Below are positions 1-12,149 of a DNA stretch of 64,000 nucleotides, piece by piece. Location: positions 7,711,211-7,775,210 of the forward strand of contig CM035356.1 of assembly GCA_020137815.1 (NCBI GenBank), written 5' to 3'. Both the position numbers and the translations under genes were made by a program. The stretch's first letter is position 1. Every line of letters begins with the position of its first letter. Source of the DNA: Hormiphora californensis. Lineage: Eukaryota; Ctenophora; Tentaculata; Cydippida; Pleurobrachiidae. Below the pieces are notes generated by a model that saw nothing but the letters and a program-made list of their open reading frames with translations, was not told the DNA's origin and did not search any database.

Positions 1-144
1 CTCCCTCTCTCTCGTTGCATGTAAGCGGACTTTCTGAAGTCATACTGCATTTACTTCTCTTTACGCTATATTTACTCGCTTTATTTCAACTGTAGGTACA
101 CGCACTGTGTGTCTCTCTATTCCTTTCTCTCTATCTTTCTCTCT

Positions 145-941
145 ATAGTAGAGTCGATAATTACATCGACCTCTCCCAATCGTTCCAGTTTTTGTCACAT
201 CTGTTTGGAGCCTCGACACGACCTCTAAACAGGTGTTACTTTTTCACAAACTGTTTTCATCTTGGTGTAATCAGCAGTTGAAATGTTGCTGATCATAACA
301 AAAACCTGACTAAATTTTTTCAACTTGGGGTAAAACCATGGGTGTCAAAAGTTAGCTCTAGGTCCCCTGAGTAACCATCCGGAGACTCTAAGAGATATTT
401 CAAGCCGTTCTCCCGTAATCATTAATCCCGGTGGAGAGAAAAATACAATGCGGACGTACGTGAGCGCTGGCAGGCTGTTTACATGTTATTGTATGTCTCT
501 CACTCTCTCTGGAAAAACCGCACGTGCGGTTGCGCCGCGCGAGATAACTCTTTCTCAAGGGGGAGAAAAGAGAGAGACGCACATTAACGTTATACATTAA
601 AGTTGAGGTTGTAGGCAATTGCACGTACGTCCATACTCAAATATGTGCTCTACCGGGATTAATGATTACAGGAGAACGGCTTGAAATATCTCTTGGAGTC
701 TCCGGATGGTTACTCAGGGGACCTAGAGCTAACTTTTGACACCCATGGTTTTACCCCAAGTTGAAAAAATTTAGTCAGGTTTTTGTTATGATCAACAACA
801 TTTCAACTGCTGATTACACCAAGATGAAAACAGTTTGTGAAAAAGTAACACCTGTTTAGAGGTCGTGTCGAGGCTCCAAACTGATGTGACAAAAACTGGA
901 ACAATTGGGAGAGGTCGATGTAGTTATCGACTCTACTACTA
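145..941. mobile_element. Fold-back element with ~287-bp arms
   Basis: Bases 145-431 reappear as the reverse complement at 653-941 with only scattered differences, around a ~220-bp unique centre that contains no convincing gene. The flanks are CT-rich on both sides and no clear target duplication can be read. The long arms and lack of a transposase frame suggest a non-autonomous fold-back DNA transposon or an inverted duplication. Confidence 0.75.
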
Positions 942-1080
942 TCTTTCTCTTTATCTGATCTCTCTATTCCTTTCTCTCGATCTTCCTCTCTATCTTCCTC
1001 TCTATCTTTCCTCTTTATCTCTCTCTCTATTTTTTCCTCTCTATCTTCCTCTCTTTCTTCATCTCTATATCTTCCTAATT

Positions 1081-1118
<38 letters not shown>

Positions 1119-1317
1119 CCTCTCTATCTTTCCCTCTGTATCTCTCTTTCTTCCTCTCTCTCTCTTCCTCCTTGATATAGTCTCTACTCTCTGAAGTCTT
1201 GTTTACTCGCATTTTGAATTCATACCCCTGCTTTATTTTCTAACAACTAGCTCCTCAGAAATAGACGCTCATACTCCTTGTTGAAAGCAATGCAACAAGT
1301 GCGACACTTCCTTTCTC

Positions 1318-1490
<173 letters not shown>

Positions 1491-1835
1491 CTTTTTATAC
1501 TCTCTCTTTCTCCCTCTCACTTACCGTCTTCTGAGGTCAGATTCGTCGTTTTCTGGACTCGTAAAATATCGGTGTGACTTGAGATGGAGCTTGGTGGGAG
1601 ATTGTGCCTGCCCCATATTATGGTGTGCTAGCTTTGTTGATGGTGATTTTTGCGGACTTGGCGTTCGTTTTGTTCGTTTAGGCTGCAAGAGGTTGCTTAT
1701 GTTACTGAAAGTATCAGGTAATAATATGCAGTCTGGGACAAAATCCCCCCTAAACCAACATGATTTCCCGATATTGAGCTAAAATATATTGCGCTAAAAT
1801 TTGGCACAGTTACTCTATATTGGGACAATTTTTAA

Positions 1836-3650
1836 TACCTTACTCTCGTTTTTTAAGAAGCGCTTCAGTGAGAAACCTTTTTTAAGAAACTTTTAAAATG
1901 TAAATCACACAATTAAGAGACACTCCAACTAAATAAGAAATCTCTGAATTATTTAGTTCTCAATAAACCATGATTAAAGTGAGAGAGAACAGCCCCGATT
2001 TTGATGAAACTTGGTCAGAATAGTGTTTGGTGTCTAATTAGAAGTGAAAAAAATTTTTAGTGCTCAAATCCTAAAATTAGGATTTTTAGGTTTTTTAGGT
2101 TTTTCGGCTTTTATGGGTTTCAGGAACGTCCTAGAACAAAATGAATAGAACCATCTTTCTCGGCGTGAAATTCTGCATCGATTATAGTGGTTTTAAACCT
2201 TTCTATGATGTAAGGTTCAGAAGTTATCGCGAAAAACCCCAAACGGGTACATGTGTTAGGGGCGGGTTCATGTTTTAAGGGCTTAGCGGGCGATGTACTC
2301 TTGTCCACTACACACCATCTATACGGGACGTTGTCAGTCGGTTATCTGCTTCGGGATTCGTTATAACGGGCAGGCCTATTACTTGTAGTGGCAAAACATA
2401 TCCTGCATGCTCTTCTTCTATGCCTCCTGCCTCGGATTTAGTCCGGACTGAAATCGCGCCATCTTAAATCTATCTGAAATTGGAAGGGCAGACTCCTCCA
2501 GTCCTTACGCTAAGTCGGCTGTCCCCTCTCATCCCACGTCTTGGCTTATCTTAGCCCAATACTTGCATCATGAGCCCTCCTTTCGTTCATCTCGCTCATC
2601 CTCCCGTCATCGTCAGCATCGGCATTGCAATTGCATGCGACAATGGGTGGTCAATCCTTATCACCCTAATCCGATCCTCTATCTAGATCTTCCTTCTCCC
2701 CTTTCCGCCTGAGCGCGCGGCGATAGTATCCTTCGGGTCGTCCCGGTGCCTTCCCGTTCTCGCCTCCCCTTATTTTCCCGTTTGCCTTGCGTCGCTCCCG
2801 TTGCTACGCTATCGCCCCCTCTTCCCCTCTTATATTTTTCTAAGTATTCGTGGGCGTGCTTTCGCTCCCCCCCCTCTCCGCCGTCCCTCTCGACATAGGA
2901 CAATGCCCCTACGGTCTGTGCCGCGTAAGCTCTATTACATCTCTACTACCTGATATCTCCGCTATACACCGAGTCGTCCCTGGTTCGCGGTGGTGGGGCT
3001 CTCTGCCTTGTCTGTAGCATCCAATTCGGGTCCGGTCGCGCTACCTACCACACTACTGACTACTTCGTCCCTCTGGACTATCTATTCTTCTGATCTTTAG
3101 TTCATTAACGCAGGTTCCACAAGCCACACCACTCCCATTATGTCGCCGACTCCTCCTGTGCTATGCACCGTCCTCCCGATCTCGACTGCGCAGAATGTAG
3201 TCTCGCCATTCTTGCTGCGGCAGTCCTGATTTCTTGTTTCCTACACGATCTCCGCCGGGCACACACTCTGCGCGCGGTCTATTTTTCTCCTCTCTTTCTT
3301 CTTCATCTGGCTCCGTTTTTTGTCAGTCGCCATCTAACCCTCCCGGTTCTGATAGCCAACGTGAAATCTCTCCAAATGCGGCTGATATTCAGTCTGACAA
3401 AAAAACAGTCGTAGTTGTCTCACCTCACAGACAATGGAGACAGAGAAACATAGATTGGCACCAAACCTATTGCTACCAAGTTTCATCACTCAAAATCGGG
3501 TCTTTTCTCTCTCACTTTAACATTTAAGTTTCTTGGTTTTTGGATTGCTTACTCTTGTAGTTTCTTAGAAAAAAGTTTCTTATTCAAAAGTTTCTTGAAA
3601 TACTAGGTATATGAGCTTAAAAGTTAACGAGAGTAAGGTAGGACCAAATT
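1836..3650. mobile_element. Fold-back element, ~200-bp arms, 1.4-kb centre
   Basis: The left arm (about 1,836-2,040, starting near ACCTTACTCTCGTT) matches the reverse complement of about 3,430-3,650 in blocks: the ACTCTCGTT ends, the repeated AAGAAAC motifs, and the AAAGTGAGAGAGAA...CCCGATTTTG...GAAACTTGGT segment. The 1.4 kb between is more GC-rich and has no recognisable protein. This is probably a degenerate non-autonomous element. Confidence 0.55.
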
Positions 3651-4676
3651 TTCAGACTTTCTGCTTTCAGCACAAAGTTTATTTTGCTGTTTATGTTAAT
3701 TATCACTGCGCTGGCAAGCGCAAAGGTGACCATCCCCTCCCCCCAGCCGCGCGTGGCCAGAGTGCAGTAATAACTTTTTTCACTTTTTCGGCCAAAAATT
3801 GAATTTTTTTCGACTACCCTAGGGAGGCCACCACTCTGCAAAACCGATCGGTCTAAATTTGGTTATACATGTCACATAGTCTAGATCTACTGTAGTTTAA
3901 AGGGCAAAGTCTCTATCTGCATCGTATATTTTAGAGATACCAGCATCGTGCCAAAGCAATAAATGTCCCGGGTCTATCTATCTATCGATCTATCTATTTA
4001 TGGATAGACGCTGTTGTTTGACCAAATTTTATAATCTTTTTGAGAGAAAACGACATAACATAACACTTCCTCGTTTCATTGCATTCGATAATAATCGTTC
4101 AAATTGTGTATACGAATAGTTTTCATGTTCTAAAGGTCCAACAACACGTCTTTAACAACTGTCATAAGGATAAGAGTTTTTTGTTTCAAATAAAAACCAA
4201 ATTTCTTTGAGGCTCAATTGGACACCAACCTGACGACCGGCTCATGATTAGAAAACGGAGACCACCCTTACGAAAGAAATTGTCAAACTTTTCAGAAACT
4301 AATATTTTGCGCTTTTGTGAAACTCGATTTCTAAGAGTCTCAAATCGCGTCTGAGTGTTAGATCTGTATGAAATAGATATGACGAGAGGGCATTTTTCGT
4401 TTCCGCCATAGCGCCTCATTCTTGTTCAACAAAAACCGATCTCAAACTTGTTCAGCCTCTTTAATTCTAGATGTCCTAATAATACATAGATCCCATATTT
4501 GACGTAATAAAACGTCGTGACGTCACGCTATGACTCCAATATGACGTCACAAATTAAATTTTCGTATTTTAACGATTCCTGACGGTCTTTACAATGTTCA
4601 GACAATGACTTTACAAACATCGTATTTCACAAAATCAGACAAATACCAAATATACCCCCAATTATGCCAAAACTAA

Positions 4677-4838
4677 CCAAGAAATTAGTTGGCTGGAAGG
4701 TTTGACCATTTTGTTGTCAACTGACAACCTTTGCCCGGCCCGGGTTACTGATATTATCGAATGGGGTAAATGAGGGGTAATGAGGGAGTTTGGAAGAGAG
4801 AAAGAGGAGAAGATAAGGAGAAAGGTCGGGAGAGAGAT

Positions 4839-4908
<70 letters not shown>

Positions 4909-5115
4909 TAAGAGCGAATAATGAGACGAGAGCTGATCTAAGATAGAATCGCTCTCTACTCTAGTATAGGCTCGATCTGCATCGCTATCGCTCGACCTTT
5001 CCCACCCGCTCTCGATAAATATACATCGAGATTGAAGATAATATGAAACCCGAGACTGGCAAATTTGTCACTTGACAACAAATTGGTCACCTTTCAGCCA
5101 ACAATTTCTTTATTT
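4677..5115. mobile_element. Inverted-repeat element with internal (GA)n
   Basis: The sequence at about 4,677-4,741 (AAGAAATTAGTTGGCTG...GTTGTCAACTGACAA...) pairs with the reverse complement of about 5,045-5,115 at roughly 80% identity. A (GA)n microsatellite (about 4,840-4,910) fills the centre. Confidence 0.5.
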
Positions 5116-5647
5116 TTTGGCATATAGTACGATACGCTATATCATACCTTTCTCTTGTTGCTAGGGGAGTTGAGTAGAGTCCCATAGTTCATGTCTCTGG
5201 AGAATTTTCAAGGAGTTGCAGCGACTAGTAACTCTACACAACACAAACTATCAACAAGCTAGGTCAGAGTGATCTTTCTGTACTTGTTTGCTTGACGTCC
5301 CAGCGCACAGAGATCAAAAGGGGGATTGTAAAGAGTGCAGTAATAGAAATTGAGAGAACGCCAAGAGAGTGAAGGAGAGAAGAGAGAGAAGAGAGAGAGG
5401 AGAGAAGAGAGAGGGAGAGAGAGAGATAAAAGAGAGAGGGATAGAGAGATAGAGAGAGAGGGGGATAGAGAGAGAGAGGTTGAGGCCCCTTAGATGCTTG
5501 CTACGCGTGCATCTTGTAATGGTGCCTTGTGGGCCGGAAATGTACAATGCAGCAATTATACACTAAACTTCTCTCTCTCCCTCTACTTATATTTACCTCT
5601 CTTCCTCACTATCTATCAATATCTCTCCCCTCGGCCCTCTCCCCCTC

Positions 5648-5718
<71 letters not shown>

Positions 5719-5802
5719 GGGAAATTAGCATGGCTCGTTACGCTGGAGAAGTTGTAACTTGTATTGCTTATTTCAGACATCTTATAAATCTGAGAAAGAG
5801 AG

Positions 5803-5840
<38 letters not shown>

Positions 5841-6184
5841 CGAGAGAAAATGAGTGACTATATATCGTCATTGCCATGTCTTCTTTCTTCATCTGATTAT
5901 ATCACCAGTTAATCGCGTCTTACTATTTCAGAATTTTTGGAACAAGATGAATGGGGAGAGTGAGAAAAAATAGATAGCTATGTAAAAAAGAAAGCGAGTT
6001 AATAGAGAGAGAGGGAAAGAGAGGGAGAGAAAGAGTGACAGAGAGAGGGAAAGAGAGATCGGCAGAGAGAGATCAGAGACTATCATTTTACTGCTTTCGT
6101 TGGATGATTATTATTGCTTGATGTGTTACACGTGGTATCCTCATGTTAGACTTCGACAAATCAGAGAGAAATATAGAGAGATAG

Positions 6185-6228
<44 letters not shown>

Positions 6229-6505
6229 TATAGAGTGGTAGAGATAGATGAGAGACGATTTTGGAAGAGAGACCGAAGAGAGAGAGAGAGAGAGAGCTCT
6301 CTCTCTCTCGTCCTCATCTCTCTCTCCTCTCTCTCTCTCTTCTCCCTATGTTTTTTCTCCTTCTCTTCGCCTCGCAAGGTATAGCGATTTTGGTGTTGCT
6401 GACGTTGGCCGTGCATGCTGAGACAATCAGTTGCCATACGAGGGGTAATTTTGAGGGATGGAGATTGAAAGAGCGTGAAATGTTAGAACATGTGCTCACC
6501 TGAAC

Positions 6506-6660
6506 AGAGTGAACACTCTCTCTCTCTCTCTCTCTCTCTCAACTCTGAACAGAGTGAACACTCTCTCTCAACTCTGAACAGAGTGAACACTCTCTCTCAA
6601 CTCTGACTGAACTCTTTGAACACTCTCTCTCAACTCTGAACACTCTCCTTCTCAACTACT
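6506..6660. repeat. 29-bp tandem repeat
   Basis: Degenerate copies of a unit containing TGAACAGAGTGAACACTCTC followed by CT-rich bases, several times in a row. Non-coding. Confidence 0.75.
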
Positions 6661-6984
6661 TACCTGAACACTTTTCACCGCTCTAGCTTCCTCATTACTC
6701 TAATATGCCAGGTGCTTAGTATAAAAATGTGGCCTCTTCTCACTGTCCCTTGACCAAAGATTTCTCCCTTCCAAATTGCAGTATACTTTTGTGGCGTTTT
6801 CGTATTTTATTTAAGAATGGCTACCTCATAGTCGATGGCTATAAAAGGATTGTGTCCATCAAATATGCTCTTAGTTAGGGTTGGAATCCATTTCTGTATC
6901 GAGTGTGTATTTGGGAAGTTTTTAAAGCTATTGTGATCTCCACGACTCGATCATGTGACACACTCTGTGTTACTAACACAGTGC

Positions 6985-7325
6985 TAGCTAGTGTCTGCTC
7001 CTTCATAAATCTTTTATCTCACACTCTCTGGTAGCTAGTGTCTGCTCCTTCATAAATCTTTTATCTCACATTCTCTGCTAGCTAGTGTCTGCTCCTTCAT
7101 AAATCTTTTATCTCGCACTCTGTTAGCTAGTGTCTGCTCCTTCATAAATCTTTTATCTCACATTCTCTGCTAGCTAGTGTCTGCTCCTTCATAAATCTTT
7201 TATCTCACACTCTCTGTTAGCTAGTGTCTGCTCCTTCATAAATCTTTTATCTCACACTCTCTGCTAGCTAGTGTCTGCTCCTTCATAAATCTTTTATCTC
7301 ACACTGTGTTAGCTAGTGTCTGCAA
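6985..7325. repeat. 45-47-bp minisatellite, seven copies
   Basis: The unit GCTAGTGTCTGCTCCTTCAT...AAATCTTTTATCTCACA recurs seven times with small length differences, then ends in a partial copy near 7,317. Confidence 0.9.
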
Positions 7326-7544
7326 ACCTAGTGTTTGATCTAGCAATTAGTCGCTCTTGATTGCCTTCAATCTAAATGTACTAATTGAATGGGGGGTTGG
7401 ATTTAAAAAATGTTTTAATATATAACACCACGACCGGACAGCTCCTTCCTTCTTCCGCTGCACTGTCTCAGGCTGTGTAGAATGAATGGGGTTTAAAAAT
7501 ACGGATCGTTTATTTGTATGTGTGCGACAGCTGCTCACAGCAGT

Positions 7545-7755
7545 TTGCTGCCCTCTCATTGGTTGGCTAGGTACCACGTGACACAATGCAGCCCTCCCAT
7601 TGGCTCACCCGTCCAGTATTCCTATACTCATTTCTTAATAAAGCAAATTAAGGCACCCACGTGCAGACCACGTGGTACCAGCCCTGCTTATGACTTGAAG
7701 TGTCACGTGGTTACCTACTCACACTTGATTGGGCTATGTGTGTGCACGTGCTAGT
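7545..7755. promoter_or_regulatory. CCAAT-box / CACGTG E-box cluster
   Basis: Two CATTGG/ATTGGCT (reverse CCAAT) motifs and several CACGTG cores fall within about 200 bp. This is the composition expected of an RNA polymerase II promoter, but I could not attach a gene on either side. The same pairing recurs between the SRD5A3-like gene and NVL, which supports a regulatory reading. Inferred only. Confidence 0.3.
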
Positions 7756-8369
7756 GTCATGTGCTCCGTGTGTAGCTCTCGGGGATGGTGTGTGTATGTG
7801 TGTCGCTGTATGGGTGTGTGTTTGTATGTATGTTTGACGCAAGGCGCTGGGGAGCTCCCCCCGCCCCACGACGGGGCCAATCATTCCTTGTTATATATTG
7901 CATTTTTAAATGCTATTCAATTTTTAAACCAGCGTTGAAGCTGGATTTCTTATTCTTCTTTTTTAAATTTTTTTTTTCTCTTTCTTATTCCCTTTCTCTT
8001 CTTGTTTTTCCCTTTTTTATCTTTTCCCTTCTCTTCTTATTTTTCCCTTTTCGTTCTTCCTCTTTTTCTTTCCTCTCTAGCTCCTCTTCGCATAGTACTT
8101 TGTATCATATTTTTAATTAGTGATGCAATGTGTTTAAGTTTGTGACATCGATGAGATAACAAGAGTAGTCAGAGATTGAATGAATAGAGAGAGTGTTGAA
8201 AAGAAGTAAGGATGGAGAAGAAAGACAGTGAGGACAGAGAGGGAAGAGGAGAGAAAGAAGAGAGAGACAGAGAGAGAAGAGTGCCGAGATGAATAGGAAT
8301 AGAGCAGGTGAGAGAATAGCGAGAAGACGGAAGGAGAAATGGAAAGGAAGAAGGGGTGCGAAGAGGAGA

Positions 8370-8870
8370 GATTACTTAGGGAAGGGGGGAAGGGAAGGAA
8401 GGGAAGGGAAGGAAGGAAGGGAAGGGAAGGGAAGGCGAAGGGAGGGAAGGGAAGGAAGGGGAAGGAGGAAGGGAAGGGGAAGGCGAAGGAAGGGAAGTGA
8501 AGGAAGGGACGGGAAGGGAAGGGGAAGGCGAAGGTAGAAGGAGTGGAAGGGAAGGGAAGGGACAGGGACGGGAGTGAAGGGCAGGGATGAGGAGGGAAGG
8601 GAAGGGAAGGGCAGGGAAGGCAGGGAAGAGGGATAGGAAGGGAGGGAATGGAAGGGGAATGGGAAGGGAGGAATGGGAAGGGGAAGGTAAGGGAAGGCAA
8701 GGGAGTAAGGGGAAGGGAAGGGAAGGGAGGGAAGGAAGGGCCGTTTACAGAAGGATGGGTGCAGTAGTTCCTTTCCTTTTACTTCCGTCCTTTCCCTTTC
8801 CTTACTTTCCTTTCGTCCTTTCCTTTCCTTTCCTTTCCTTTCCTTTCCTTTCCTTTCCTTTCCATCGACT
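8370..8870. repeat. Polypurine (GGAAG)n block then polypyrimidine (TTTCC)n
   Basis: About 370 bases of almost pure purine on the plus strand (GGGAAGG-like units), followed by a TTTCC pentanucleotide repeat at about 8,815-8,862. The mirror-like homopurine/homopyrimidine arrangement could form triplex DNA. No coding function. Confidence 0.85.
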
Positions 8871-9569
8871 GCCCAATAGGTCGTTCTTCTTCCAACGGCA
8901 AGCCCACAAGGGCACTGGAGAAGAGCACCCCCTCCAAATCGCCTGGAACTACCATCCAGAAGTTTCCATTAAAATGGGAGCGTAGAAGGAGAACTTCTCT
9001 CTAATTCGAGGGTCGTTTGTAAACCCTTTTTCAATATTCATCCGTCCGGCGTCAATTTCCCCTGCACTACACCAGTAGCAACACAATATCATGAGCTGGC
9101 TTACTTCTCACAGCACATATATTTTGTACTGACGTCTGTTGGTTTTTGGTAATATCCATGTATGTTTGTCAAGTATACATTTGTTAGGCAGCTTTAGATA
9201 AAGCATTTGATTTGATGAGAGCGGTTGCCATGGGCGTGAACCCCTGATGGAGACCCTACGCACAGGTTCAATCACTTAGTGATATCAGCATCGATAGTGA
9301 TGCCATTACTAGCGGTGCTGATGGCCATGAATGAACGAAGGCAGGTAGATAAAGCATGATCCGTCTACAATTTATCGAGATTTGGAGGGTATTTGCCATG
9401 GGTATTTGCCATGTTCGACCCTCTTTCTTTGCGCCCCGCTACGGTGTGTCTCGTTCAACTACATTGTTCTTTATCGCTCCAATGCGTCCATTGGTGACTC
9501 GTGTGGCTGTGTGATGATATCTCATTCTAGACCCTAGTAGGCACATCTGAGTCTTAGGGACCAACTTAC

Positions 9570-9860
9570 CAAATGTACCCGGGTATCTTTACCAAAAGTA
9601 TTGATCGGGTGTGTTTACCAAAAGTACCTGGGTGTGTTTACCAAAAGTACCCGGGCACTTCTACCAAAACTACCCGGGTATTTTTACCAAAAGTACACGG
9701 GTATTTTTTACCAAAAGTACTGATCGGGTGTGTTTACCAAAAGTACCCGAGTATGTTTACCAAAAGTACCCGGGCACTTCTACCAAAAGTACCGTACCCG
9801 GGTATTTTTACCAAAAGTACTGATCGGGTATGTTTACCAAAAGTACCCGGGTATTTTTTC
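9570..9860. repeat. 21-24-bp minisatellite
   Basis: About a dozen degenerate copies of TTTACCAAAAGTACCCGGGT. Each unit contains the palindrome ACCCGGGT. Frames read through as repetitive peptides with no support as a gene. Confidence 0.85.
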
Positions 9861-9928
9861 CCTGCCTGGGTGAATGCTGAAGGCATTCACCCGGATGCCT
9901 TTTTGCTTTGCAAAAAGGCATGGCAGGG
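9860..9928. repeat. Three-way-junction hairpin element
   Basis: A 7-bp outer stem (9860-9866 with 9922-9928) encloses two hairpins: a perfect 10-bp stem at 9868-9877/9883-9892 with loop TGAAG, and a perfect 12-bp stem at 9895-9906/9910-9921 with loop TTT. A related first hairpin occurs at 23,439-23,463 and a degenerate one near 23,810. Confidence 0.6.
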
Positions 9929-9967
9929 TTAGAATTCGAAAATGACATATGAACTATGAACGTTTGT

Positions 9968-10126
9968 AGCTTGGCGCGTTATCAAGTTGGCTGTCGCCAG
10001 CGCGAGATAGCCAACTGGAGTTTAATCGCCCGGCAGGGCGATTAAACTGGTTTAAATCACGACCCCGAACCCGAGGCGTAGCCGAGGGTGAGGGGGAGGC
10101 GATTTAAACCTATAACGTGACAAGCT
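9968..10126. repeat. Nested three-hairpin element, copy 1
   Basis: Outer arms 9968-9982 and 10112-10126 pair at 13 of 15 positions. Inside are three consecutive stems: AGTTGGCT (9985-9992/10009-10016), a perfect 13-bp stem (10019-10031/10036-10048) and GGTTTAAATC (10049-10058/10101-10110). A second copy in reverse orientation lies at 58,706-58,869 with the same layout but different stem sequences. Confidence 0.6.
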
Positions 10127-10744
10127 AACAAACTTTCATAGTTTATGAAACCCGATAGCAATTTCACACTAACAAGAGACACAACACAAGGTAAAACACA
10201 CAAGGAGTACTGGAAAATAGTCAACAGACGTCGCCAAACTATGTGTAGACTAACTGGCACCTAGTTGCAACTGTTCCTAACATATTTGAGTAAGAGAGAG
10301 CAAGATTGGGGCTAATACACACAGTGAGAGATATTGAACAGTAAAAGAGAGAATGAGAGAGAGAAGAGATAGGAATGCGATTCTTTTGACTTTTTATGAG
10401 AGAGATAAGTAACATTGAAAAGTGTTGCAGATGTGTTCCCGTCTCTGTTATTGACAGAACTGTGTGTTTACACACATTTTAATTACTCTGAATTTTACAC
10501 GCATGTTATTCAAATGAAGAGAAATGCGTGAAAAAGAGAGCGGGACTGTTAAATCGCGAGCAGGGTGATAAATCCCCCAGCTAGCAGTTATCATGAGCGC
10601 GCAAAATTTTCAAACGACTGTTAAATCAGCTATCGGGTTTCATATTTGAATACTAACTAAATCGGTAGACGGATAATTCGTAACTGCTCCTTCATAAACC
10701 ACTTCATTGACACGTTTTCATGAAATTTGTGGTGTAAATGCAAC

Positions 10745-10815
10745 TTTCCTGAGCCGCGCCTGGATACCATTCCTTGGAACGGTATCCAGGCGCTTCACAC
10801 GGCAGGGAAATTCTA
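10745..10815. repeat. Hairpin element with 13-bp stem
   Basis: GCGCCTGGATACC pairs perfectly with GGTATCCAGGCGC, set between CCTGAGCC and TTCACACGGCAGGGAAAT. A related, longer copy sits at about 41,535-41,635 with the same flanking motifs, so this is a dispersed short element. Confidence 0.5.
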
Positions 10816-11993
10816 GAAGAAAACTCTTCGCCGCTAAAAGGGCACTGTTGTGTGTATAATTTTCTTGGGTGTGTGTGTGTGCGTGGTAGACAAGCTAATG
10901 TAATTTCATTGAAGTTTAGCTAGTGTACATTGTAAAGTCATAAAAGAGACATCTGATTATGCCATAAACTAGATTTAAAAATTAAATGACTGGTTGAATG
11001 TGACAGCTGATCCACTTTTGACACTTGACATATTCTTCACCACCTTCCATTGTTTACTTACGAATTGTTCCCGTAAACGGTTTTAGGTTTGAAATTTTGA
11101 AAGTCTCACTTTTTAACAGGTCATACTCTCTTACTTTACGTCGTCATGTATGATTTCTTATGCCATCTTCACGTTAAAATGGGCATGAGTTTCTTGGTTT
11201 CGACGTGTTAGAAATGGTAAACTATTTGAATTGGGATCATATTTTCTAATCGTACATCGTAATGTATCCTTTGTGCATTGAACCCTGCATCTGTCTGAGC
11301 GATGAAAGCAAAGCTTGAAAAATCTGATTAGGTTCGATGTATGTAGCTACAGTCGGAGCCCGATTTACCAGACAAAGAATGGAAAAAGGGAGAGAAAAGA
11401 AGGGGGAAGAAAGGGAATTTTGGGGAAGACAAGAAAAAGAGGAAAAGAAAAGAGGAGAGAGAGAGAGAGACGAAAGAGAAAGGAGAGAGGAAGAAAAAGA
11501 GAGAGAAGAGAGAGAGAGAGAGAGAGGGGAGAGAAAAAAAAAAAAAAAAAAAAAAATTAGAAAGATTATAACCTAAACTATTTTTTTTAAGTGTGGGGGT
11601 GGGTGGGGGGGGTTGGGTTGGGTGGGGTGGGGGGTGGGGGGGGGGGGGTGGTTTGGTGTGGGTGTGTGTGTGTGTTGTGTTGGGTGTGGTGCGTGTTTTG
11701 TCGTTGGGGGGAAACCCGGAAAAAAAACAGTTTTTGTCGGCTTTATAAAACGAGAACGTGGTAGGGGGTGAATCACGTGAAAATACCCCGGATCAGGATT
11801 CCCCTGTCACATGATAGAAAGAGTGAATTACGCGATATCTCGTGGATGTGTGTTGATTGACACGTGGTCCAGGGTTCCATTTTGGAAATTGGCTCTGTTA
11901 CCATCCAAACACACACAAATAGAATCAAAAACCCCTTTTCTGCTCTTTATCATCCATATCTTTCTATATCTCTATCTCTACTCTCTATATATA

Positions 11994-12024
<31 letters not shown>

Positions 12025-12149
12025 CTCTATCTCTCCCCTCTCTCTCTCTCTCACTCTCTCTCTCTATTCTCTCCCTCACTCTCTCTCGCTCTTCTGCTCG
12101 TCCGCCATCAACCGACCACGATTCATCAACCATTGGATTGTTTGGTAAA

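Noticed and set aside
8134-8700. Minus-strand Pro/Ser/Phe-rich 188-codon frame
   Set aside because: Product of the GGAAG purine tract; no start context, motif or splice structure.
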